Part shown: one piece after another, positions 55,681 to 64,000 of the stretch
How the letters are laid out: each line of letters opens with the position of its first letter
Numbering within the stretch: position 1 is the stretch's first letter
NCBI GenBank assembly: GCA_003988855.1
Contig: QYAI01000001.1
Span: forward strand, 620,001 to 684,000
Length of the DNA: 64,000 bases
From: Arachnopeziza araneosa
Taxonomy: Eukaryota; Ascomycota; Leotiomycetes; Helotiales; Arachnopezizaceae
Direction: 5' to 3'
The notes under the pieces: generated by a model
The model's input: the letters and a program-made list of their open reading frames with translations, nothing else
Told to the model about the DNA's origin: nothing
Databases searched by the model: none
Program-made: the position numbers and the translations under genes

Positions 55681-57056
55681 ATGCCATCCCAGTTGGAACA
55701 ACGCCCGCCGTTCAGAGCCGAGCACTTGGGTTCCTTGCTGCGCCCAAAGGCTCTTCTGGATGAGCGTCATGCGGTTGATCAGAAGAGAGGAGATCAACAG
55801 AAGTTGACTGCTGTTGAGGACACCTCGATCAAAGATATCGTCCAAGAGCAATTGGACTTGGGATTTCACGCCGTCTCAGATGGAGAGTATCGGCGCCATA
55901 TGTTCTGGTAGCTCTACCCCAGGATCTTGAAATTGTAGACTAAACTGGCCAGGGGCACTTTTTTCCCTGGGCTTGATGGCTTTGAAGAAGTAACCGATTT
56001 CGATGTGGATATCTTCAGAATGTATGTCCCAGATATTGCTGCTTTTACGGTATGTACTGTGCCTTGAGCACTCTGTCATGGGAACCGCTGTTGCAATTTT
56101 AATTTTTTTTTACCATCATCTACTCACAAATTATAGGAGAGTGGACACAAACCTGGAGACTGTCCTTTGTACGGGGAAAATCAAGCTTGTCGGAAGCACC
56201 TATGTTGCTCAATGGAATTACTTGAAAAATCTGCTTCCCAAGAATAAACAACACGAAGCCAAACTTACTCTTGCGGCACCGAATTAGTACCACTTACGCT
56301 ACAAGACTGGGAGAGCCTACGCGAAAGAGGTCTATTCTTCAGATGCTGAATATTCTGGCGACATTGCAAAAGCATACCAAGCTGAGCTGAAAATTCTCTA
56401 TGAAAATAGACTTCGAAATGTGCAGATTGATGACCCAAATCTTGCCTGTAAGTTTCCACGCTCCTACCTGGACGCTGAGTAACAAGCATGCCAGGTTTCT
56501 GTTCAGAGAAAATGATTGCCGGTTTCAAGAAAAACGGTGAAGATCCTGAAGCGCTTCTCGATGCTTACATCAAGTTATATAACGACTGTCTCTCGGGAAG
56601 GCCGACAGACATGCATGTCGGCGTCCATCTCTGCCGTGGAAACTTTGTTGGCGGTCGTCACTTTTCCGAAGGAGGTTACGATGTCATTGCAACCAAACTC
56701 TTCCAACATCTCAACATTAACACCTACTATCCCGAGTACGACACTCCTCGAGCGGGAGGTTCGAGCCGCTGAAAGAACTGCCCAAGCACAAGAGCGTTAT
56801 TCTAGGCCTCATCACCTCTAAATTTCCTGAATTGGAAAATAGCGAGGAGATACGGAAGAAGGTGCACCAAGCAGCGGAACTAGTTGCACAAGGCACTGGA
56901 GAAAGTAAGGAGGAGGCTTTGGAAAGATTGGGTGTAAGCCCCCAGTGTGGCTTTGCGAGCTACTATGACGGAAATAATGTTGGGCACGAGGAGATGATTG
57001 CGAAGTTGAAGTTAGTGAGGAAACTAGCGGATGAGATTTGGCCAGGTCAGCCTTGA
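55681..57056 (+). pseudogene. MetE/UROD-like (cobalamin-independent methionine synthase C-terminal family) gene, disrupted
   Basis: Reading with fungal splice sites (exons 55681-55907, 55953-56049, about 56137-56447, 56495-57056) gives a protein closely resembling the fungal Meth_synt_2/UROD-type family: PFRAEHLGSLLRP, HAVSDGEYRRHMFWGTFFPG, AAPN-[stop]-YHLRYK, NVQIDDPNLA, HLCRGNF, EYDTPRAGG and VSPQCGFAS. Three lesions break it. A frameshift between 56157 and 56159 follows HKPG. An in-frame TAG at 56285-56287 stands where the family has Trp before YHLRYK. A one-base loss at 56760/56761 follows RAGG. The frame is otherwise open, and splice sites look intact, so the decay is recent. A sequencing-error explanation would need all three to be wrong. 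Family members act on unknown methyl donors. Confidence 0.85.
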
Positions 57057-57889
57057 AGACTTTAGTCTAACATGTCCACCATTTGGGAGCGAAGTGGGAC
57101 GTCTGATATCCAAAAGTTGTAGGTCTTGGAAAGTTTGCTTTTTGGCCTAATCGCTCAATTTTAGCTGACATATGGAGTAATGCATACTCTTTGTCTCCTC
57201 GACACGTGCATCTATAATTTCAAAACCAAGTGTCGCACAACATTTTGAAACATTAACCCCCTCGTTCCTTCGTCCTAAGACCGATATCGCACAACCTACT
57301 ATAGAGTGACTGCGAATCTCCCGCGGTTCCGCTACTGATCTCAATTTCGGATTAGCCGTGAGATTCACGACAGGTGAGACTAACTTTGGGATCGGCAGTG
57401 GGCTAAGAACAACGTCAAGCGAGTTTTTAATACCAATATTAGGTTGTGACGGTAGTGTGCGTGTGTGTGTGTGTGTCTTGGTGATTTTTGTCTATTCTTC
57501 TACTAGGGAAGTACTTGGCTCACATGATATGAGACGCCATAGATGTCGAACGTCTCGCGTGAAGATGAAGACAGGATTTGACTACAGTAGAGTTTAATTG
57601 GAAAACTTTATTTTATGTTAATTAGATTTAATATGGATTCGCAAAAACACTGTAGCCTTTTCATGAAATGTAAAGTTGCGTAGGCTCTATCAAACCAACA
57701 AATCCTATATGGGATTATATTTGCCAAGCTTCCTTTAAAATGAGTTTAGAAGCGGGTTGGAATTGAGAGATGAAAACAATTTATGAAACTGGGCGAATAG
57801 TGCATCTTGTGCAAAAGTCTCATCAAAAGCAGCATTTCTATTAGTGGGTACCAATACATACAGCTAAACGACGATCATAATGTGAGACG
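57057..57889. other. Convergent intergenic region
   Basis: 833 bp between the pseudogene and the aldo-keto reductase stop. It contains a (GT)n run at 57461-57476. Nothing else recognised. Confidence 0.6.
57461..57476 (+). repeat. (GT)n microsatellite
   Basis: Eight GT units in an otherwise unremarkable intergenic region. Confidence 0.9.
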
Positions 57890-59510
57890 TTACTTTGGTA
57901 GATCAAAGAGCGCCTTTCTAGTATCGTAGGTGTACTTGAGATCAAGGTGCCAATAGTTTGCTGTATCAGCCTGAGTCACTTTCCACGCTTCATCTAGGGA
58001 CTTCAAGACTTCCTCGGGTAAAGGGCCCTTTTCACAATCTTTCAGATTCTCATCCAATTGATCTAGGCTGCTCACACCAATGATAATGCCGTCATTTCCG
58101 TTTTTGATGTTCAAAGCGGAGTGATGGACTAACCACCGGAGCGCCGTCTCAACCATTGTCAGGGAATGCTTTTGTACAACCGGTTCAATAATCTTCAGAG
58201 CCTCAAAGGTAGAGTCTTTGAAATATCGTTTACGGTACATTTCTCCCCTAGGTAGTGAGTCGTCAGCATGTTGAAATGAGAAAGCTCATTTTTGAGGAGT
58301 TTGAGAGGCACGTTACATCTTCCCTACAGCATTGCTGTATCTCCCCTCACTCGGAATATCAGCCGCCTTGTATTTTCCACTGAAAAGGCCACCCGCAATG
58401 GGATTGTACACAACTACATCTAATCCATAACGCTTGCAGGCTGGTATAAGCTCTTTCTCTAGCGAACGAGTAATGGCATTATACATCCCCTGGTAGATAC
58501 TTGGACGAACCCACCCGTTATATTGGCAATGCATCACAACCTCAGCCACCTCGAAAGCTGTGAAGTTTGAAAGTCCTAGACTCAGACCACGGAATTAGCA
58601 TACTCCATTCGTTTAAATGAAGGCCAGGGCCGCGTGTCCCAGGACCGAAAAGATATGAATGAATTGAAGAGCAGCCCAAGAACAACCTGAAATAGGAAAC
58701 GTTCCTCCGAGAAAGTGGGACATACCTAACTGTACAAATTTACCCCTAGTATTATGTCAATAGCTGTCGTAAGCAATTGCAAATAGGAAACTCTTACTGT
58801 TTGTGGAGCTTGTCAACGGCGGCGAGGGTTTCCGTAAAGGGAACAGAACGGTCCTGAAAATAGTTTAGTTCCAAATGATACATATGATTGTAACTATACT
58901 GACCGCGGCATGTAGATAGAAGATGTCTATTTTCCTTAGAGTTAGTACTGCCCGACTTGATGTTGATAGAGGAGGGAGAGTGATGTCTTGGAGGAGCTCT
59001 CATCGCAAGAATACGTGTAAATATGAAGAGCGCCTCGTAAAGCAGCTCAAACGGCAAATATGCCTCAGAAGATGTCACTTACCTACACAATCGGTGCCGA
59101 GTTCTTTGAGGCTGATGTTGAAGTGTTCGGTCAAGACTTCCGGTGCATGCTTGCCTGGGACATCAGGATAGACCTTTCTATTCTCAATTAGCAAATGTCT
59201 AAACATAAAATGGACATTGGACTAAAAATGATATATGCTTGGGTGGCGCAGCAAGAAAAGTTGAGGTCAATTACGTTGCAATGGTTAGTCCCCTCTCCTT
59301 CCAATGTGCCTCCCGAGTAAAAGCCTCTTGTTTTCCGCCCACGTAAAGGCGAGCGGTGTCAACCTCGTTGTATCCAGCAGCTTGGAAGTGGTCTAAGAAT
59401 GTATTGTATTCCGACAATGACGTAATTCGAGCACCGGTTTGAGTATCCGGACCAAAAGTCATCAAACCGAGGATGACTCTGGGCTTGGGATTGTTCACGA
59501 GCAGGGGCAT
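57890..59510 (-). CDS. Aldo-keto reductase (AKR7/aflatoxin-aldehyde-reductase-like)
   Basis: Seven exons in gene order (59510-59275, 59177-59083, 58926-58904, 58853-58798, 58745-58726, 58575-58317, 58247-57890) encode 348 aa; all phases agree. It is an NAD(P)H-dependent AKR with a TIM barrel. The active-site set is visible: VDTARLY (Asp and Tyr), the Lys in TIATKVYP, and the His in FYLHAADRS. LSNFTAFEV and the C-terminal cofactor-binding GVSSLDQLDENL follow. The substrate is an aldehyde or ketone, not determinable; the AKR7/YakC similarity is only at class level. Exon 3 (23 nt) and exon 5 (20 nt) are unusually small. The frame is open 36 codons upstream of my ATG, but the MPLLVNNPKPRVILGLMTFG start is standard for the family. 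Confidence 0.9.
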
Positions 59511-61086
59511 CTTGATCTGGTAGCGGCGGTGATGTCCTGTGGTGTCGAAGGTCCCGGTGCAAGTGCAACTATTTTGACGGTACGGTAGTAGCGACGAGGT
59601 GGATGAGAGGAGATCCAAAGTGGGGTGGGACCTGAACTATTGACCAGGAGCGTCAGGTGATGAGCATCAGAAAGACCTCGAACCCCGTCCCCATTTTCTT
59701 CGAGGAAGCACAACCAAGCCCATTACGAAGGCTTCATTGCCAAGCCGGAGATGCCATGGGACACACTGCTCTTCGTGGTCTTCCCCTCGCCCTTAAGCGG
59801 ACGGAGTAGGATTGGGAGACGTAGGCAGCACTGGGTTGGTGACGGCGGGTTCTTTTTGCGGCTCCAATGGTCACATCGGACGGATCACTGTCAGATCCTT
59901 GGGCCCCTTCGATTTGGCCTCTAGATGGTCAAAGCCCCGTGGCAGCGGCGCCATCCTGTGGTACCCAGCTCCTCGTTATCGTCGTCAGCGTCAACGGCAT
60001 CAACCTTGGACAACTTTCCGGGACAAGCATCGCATCTCCCACGATCTTGCCTTGGCTCGGACCTCTCAAATTTCCTGCATGTTCCTGGAAACCCTCTTTT
60101 GCCCATCTTTGCTGAAAGTGTAATATATGCCGTACTTTATGCCGGGATATCTTCCTTCCAGATCTCTGCCTAGTCTTTACGAGACAGCGTCCTGAATTTC
60201 CATCACGTATGCTCATTGATCAGCAATCGATGTCGAGAATCGAGAATCCATAACCGTTCGGACGAAATAATCCAAGGATAGCCCATCTTTTAATCATGCG
60301 TTTCAACGCTTTGCCCTTTGCAAAATAAACATGCCGGCACTTCAAATCCCTGGATCTGTGACTGGTTTTTGGTTTGCTTGGTAGCAGACCTTGACCTGTT
60401 CATCCTATGAAGATGAGAGCATTTTAAAATCCTGACCTTTAATATCTACAGGGCTCGATTGCCATCCAATGATAGATGTGAATTCAGAAGAAGTGGCGTG
60501 ACCAGCAACTAGAGCATTGACACTCCGCGTTACTGTCAGTTATCATCGCCGACATCCATCAGAAACATTCTCATCTTCAAAGAAGGATCCCGAGAATTTA
60601 GTCTCTCCTAGAATGTGATCCTCGTCACAGTCACACTCAGCAAAAGACGAGAATAGAAACCAAAACTTCTCAGCAGCGGTATCCTTTTCTGCACTGCAAC
60701 CTACCTTGCTTCATCGAAATCTCCGCATTTGGATATGACGAAGAGGGATCAAAGCATATGGTAGACTAGTTCTTGGTAACGGATCCGGTCATCCACGCTG
60801 TAGGATACACCTCAAAGAAGGAATCAATTACGGTCAGACTATCGAAACATCTGCGTCTTTAAGGCACATACTCACATTGTAACCATGAAGAAGGCGTGGG
60901 GAAACCCATAGAGGTCACCGATGGTAGATGAGCGTCGTAAGCTTAGTAGATACGTGGAAGAAGAAGAAAAGTATAGTCTCGAAGAATAAAGTATATATTG
61001 AGATGTTTCGTCCTTTTTCATTTTCATCAATACAGCTCAACGCAACACCATATTCGTTTCCAATCTTTGCATATTGACACTTCAAT
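59511..61086. other. Intergenic; laccase promoter
   Basis: 1.58 kb between the AKR start (-) and the laccase (+). Short frames at 59812-60216 on both strands overlap each other and have no convincing homology. The 3' part is the laccase promoter, with GTATATATT at 60991-60999 about 90 bp before the ATG. Confidence 0.6.
60991..60999 (+). promoter_or_regulatory. TATA-like element of the laccase gene
   Basis: GTATATATT, about 90 bp before the laccase ATG. Spacing and the following CAA/CAC-rich leader fit a core promoter. Confidence 0.5.
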
Positions 61087-63558
61087 ATGAAGTCTACACT
61101 CGTTACTCTATTTTCAGCGTCTCTCTTTCATTCATTGGCATCAGCAGTCCCTTTGGCCTCTGACTTGGAAATATCTAGTTTGACTGCTCGCCAAACTTCA
61201 TGCCAGAATACCGCAACCTCTCGAAGTTGTTGGGGCGAATATTCGATCGATACTAACTGGTATGATGTCACACCAGATACAGGCGTGACAAAGGAGGTAA
61301 GAGAAATCTACGACGTTCAGACAGGTGAAGAGCTAATTGCGAGAAAAGTTCTGGCTTTCGGCCGAAAATTCAACCATTGCACCAGACGGTTATGAGCGAT
61401 GGGTTCTGACGTTTAACGGCACTTCACCAGGACCTGCAATCATTGCTGATGTGAGAAATTGCCATCTCTTTGGTCCCAATGCTCCTAGAACCAAAATTTT
61501 GGGTGAAGTAAACTCAACAGGGCCGCACATAGCGCTGCTAACCTTTTTCTCTCCTTTTTTTGTTTGAAATACGATGCAATAGAGAAAAATTGTTAACCCG
61601 AATTCCAGTGGGGTGATAATCTTATCATACATGTAACCAACAACCTTGACACAGATGGGACATCCATACACTGGCATGGTATTAGACAAATGAATAGCAC
61701 TGAATATGGTGAGTCTTCTTCTCATATTCCATGGTTATTCTGTTCTATCAGAGCTCCGGGGCTCTGAAGCTTCCTAACAAATTGGAGCTTTTAGAATGCT
61801 AAAACAGTGGTAGATGGAGTTCCGGGCGTCACTCAATGCCCTATTGCTCCTGGTCAAACCATGACCTACAAGTTTCGAGCCACTCAATACGGCTCTACTT
61901 GGTACCACTCTCACCTCGCCCTTCAATACGGTGATGGATTACTTGGCCCGCTCATTATTAACGGCCCAGCAACAGCCGACTATGACGAAGATCTAGGAAT
62001 GCTATTCCTCTCAGATTGGAGTCACATACCAGCTGCTAATCTTTGGCCCTCTGCAAAATTGGGAGCGGCTCCTACTCTCGACACAGGTAAGCACTTTTGA
62101 TTTTATTTCGCCTGAAAACATCGAACGAATTTTTCAAAAATTTGGCCTATAAGCACTCTGGATCTTTGAGAACCTTCGCTAACTGTTAGAATAGGCCTCA
62201 TCAATGGAACGAATACCTGGGATTGTTCAAGTTCCACTGACCCGAACTGTATCGGCGGAGGAAAGAAATTCGAAACTGTATTCGAGTCTGGGAAGAAATA
62301 CAGAATCAGAATCATTAATTCCGCCATCGAAGGACACTTCCGGTTTTCCATCGATGATCACTCCCTCACAGTAAATCTTCCTCTGAACCATGCCTGTTTC
62401 AATTTCTAATGATCAAATAGGTGATTGGAAACGATCTGGTTCCTCTTGTCCCGTACACTACCGACAGCGTCTTGATCAGTATGGGCCAGCGATATGATTT
62501 GATTGTGGAAGCAAATGCCGCAGTCGATGATTACTGGTTACGTGCTGGATGGGTCACCACATGCTTAATAGCTAATGGAAACGAGCTGAACATCACTGGC
62601 ATTGTCAGATACGATGCAAGCAGCACCTTAGATCCAACGTCGACCACTAATGTCTCAACTGGTGTCTCCTGTGGTGATGGTTAGTCTACCTTCTCGGATA
62701 AAGAGAATCCCTTTCTTCGATTTTTTTCTCGAGTCGCTCTTCAGAGCATGCATGTTCCAGCACCATGAAACGTTTAGCTCTACTCCCCAAATATATAAAT
62801 GAAGTCTACTGACGCCGAGATCTAGAACCAATCGCGAGTCTGGTCCCTCATCTGGCCCTGAACGTCGACACTCTCACTGAGTCGGAGATTAATGAGGAGA
62901 GCCTTAGCTTTACATTTCCCTCGTACTTCACCTGGACCCTGAATTCTAGCACACTGCAAGTGAATTGGACAGACCCGACTCTCCTTCAAGTCTTCAATGG
63001 TGAATCTGTCTTTCCCACCGATTACAATGTGGTTCCTCTCACTGTTAGTAACCCTCTTGAAATCGAATTCAAGTTGTACTGACCAAATAGCAAACTGATT
63101 CCGCCGATATCTGGACAGTACTTGTCATCGAAGACGATAGTAATCTAGGATTGACACACCCAATCCATCTACACGGCCATGACTTCTGGGTAAGTTCCAC
63201 CCTGCTCTCTTGTTGCGAGCAAGAAAGCTGACTGCATAAACAGGTGGTTGGTCAAGATACTGGTACATTTGATTTTGCTACCACTACTTTCAACCTCACT
63301 AACCCACCACGACGAGATGTCGCTTCTCTCCCGGCAGGAGGCTATCTTGCCATTGCGTTCAAGAAGGATAACCCAGGCGCGTGGCTAACTCATTGTCATA
63401 TTGCATGGCATGCGTCCCAAGGCCTTGCATTAGAGTTCGTGGAGCGAGAGAGTGAAATCGCACTCTCGTTGACCGACATGGATTCCTTTAAAGACATTTG
63501 CACGGCTTGGGATAACTATTCACCCACCGATAGCGTGGAAGACGATTCAGGAATCTAA
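61087..63558 (+). CDS. Laccase (secreted multicopper oxidase)
   Basis: Nine exons (61087-61296, 61349-61450, 61609-61708, 61814-62086, 62195-62370, 62421-62679, 62826-63043, 63091-63189, 63244-63558) encode 583 aa. A signal peptide of about 20 residues (MKSTLVTLFSASLFHSLASA) predicts secretion. All four copper-ligand motifs are intact: HWHG, WYHSHLALQYGDG, HPIHLHGHDFW and HCHIAWHASQGLALEF. The T1 axial position after the last Cys is Leu. The C-terminus ends in DDSGI, the ascomycete laccase plug (DSG-L/I/V). It oxidises phenols with O2 to water; in Leotiomycetes such enzymes act in lignin, phenolic detoxification or melanin-type reactions. Intron phases were fixed from the conserved copper motifs. 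Confidence 0.95.
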
Positions 63559-63834
63559 AAAGTAGACTTTGTCTTCGCTGCAAGGCTGGAGGGATGGTCT
63601 AGAGACTCTATTATACAATGTCTTTGTTTTCTCTTGTAATAAGTCCTGTCTCGATCGAGTCGATTGTGTTTGACGTTTTATTGGGAAATTGGCTGCAGTC
63701 CATTGATTTAGCGGAGGACTTGGAGTGTTAGTATAATGAGAAGTTGTATTTCAGTGATCTTTGTATATATGGAGACTGAGATATCATTTGCTCCAAAACT
63801 TCTTCTCGTCCTCTCGCTCTGCCCACACAAACTT

Positions 63835-64000
63835 CTATGCAGGTTTCACCAACTCCTTCCCCAGCCGAGGCGACGGATCGTGGTCAATGGATGATCTTGA
63901 AACAGCCACATCGAAGGACTGGACGGGAGAGTTTGTTTTATCGATAAGCTGAGCCGCATGATAAAAGGAAACCTGGGCAATGTACATCAGGACGGGGAAT
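63835..64000 (-). CDS. Possible C-terminal fragment of a minus-strand gene
   Basis: A minus-strand frame runs without stop from the window end to TAG at 63837-63835, reading through SFDVAVSRSSIDHDPSP and ending GKELVKPA. It is 54 codons, so chance openness is not excluded. The composition is protein-like and the end is convergent with the laccase, as for a neighbouring gene. I do not recognise a family. Confidence 0.35.
   Translation of the reverse strand, partial: FPVLMYIAQVSFYHAAQLIDKTNSPVQSFDVAVSRSSIDHDPSPRLGKELVKPA

Noticed and set aside
59867..60115. Peptide containing SGTSIASP, resembling the subtilase serine motif
   Set aside because: No other subtilase motif (Asp or His region) lies near it, and the frame overlaps others on both strands in a promoter region; an eight-residue match is chance-level.
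1..64000. Secondary-metabolite gene cluster, transposon, tRNA/rRNA genes
   Set aside because: No PKS/NRPS/terpene synthase, no transposase or reverse transcriptase frames, no LTR or TIR pairs, and no tRNA T-arm/A-box pattern were found by reading both strands; the laccase and AKR are 1.6 kb apart but not backed by other cluster genes.

Overview
The window is nuclear DNA of a filamentous ascomycete (Pezizomycotina; the laccase and general gene character fit Leotiomycetes, but the class is an inference). The evidence is intron-rich genes with very short introns (mostly 42-60 nt, GT...AG, often with a CTAAC-type branch site), no operons, Ascomycota-specific families (FacB, Atg2, Gpi11, Prm10, asco-laccase with a C-terminal DSGI plug) and a canonical fungal U2 snRNA. 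About 27 protein genes, one U2 snRNA gene and one clear pseudogene were modelled exon by exon. Almost every model was checked by reading-frame phase across all junctions.

Layout: 1-708 end of an amino-acid permease (+). 1416-2693 endonuclease III (-). 3337-5256 FAD amine/polyamine oxidase (+). 6388-7578 Pgc1-like phosphodiesterase (+). 7981-9219 Cys-rich orphan (+). 9873-11600 SET-domain methyltransferase (+). 13467-16211 FacB acetate regulator (+) behind a long leader. 16804-17375 small disordered mitochondrial-type protein (+). 17585-19021 YGR210C-type GTPase (-) with a 10-nt exon. 19409-19834 Pop8 (+). 20393-20823 Pmp3 (+). 21635-22222 ribosomal protein eL22 (+). 23028-23818 Gpi11 (-). 24154-24992 translin (-). 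About 25209-25400 U2 snRNA (-). 25441-28086 sparse region. 28087-28608 SCP2 sterol carrier with PTS1 (+). 28862-30709 ADGF/CECR1-type adenosine deaminase (+). 31221-36179 FG nucleoporin with Ran-binding domain (-). 37205-39078 cytochrome b5-acyl-CoA dehydrogenase fusion (-). 39983-46553 Atg2 (+). 47773-50682 Prm10-like ThrE transporter (+). 51376-52110 glyoxalase-fold protein with hydrophobic tail (+). 52415-53084 dynactin p25 (-). 53517-54972 F-box protein (-). 55681-57056 MetE/UROD-like pseudogene (+). 57890-59510 aldo-keto reductase (-) with 20- and 23-nt exons. 61087-63558 secreted laccase (+). 63835-64000 a possible C-terminal fragment (-).

The genes are mainly unrelated housekeeping functions: DNA repair, RNA processing, autophagy, nuclear pore, GPI anchors, dynactin and lipid metabolism. 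I see no biosynthetic cluster, mobile element, tRNA, rRNA or CRISPR. FacB, SCP2 and the acyl-CoA dehydrogenase fusion share a link to acetate/fatty-acid metabolism, but they are not contiguous. I did not find a convincing new multi-gene system. The most notable local points are the 10-nt microexon inside an invariant GTPase motif, the triply broken MetE-like gene with one RIP-compatible lesion, the U2 snRNA locus with its TATA box, the two stop-free 3n introns of the SCP2 gene, and repeated CACGTG palindromes in promoters.
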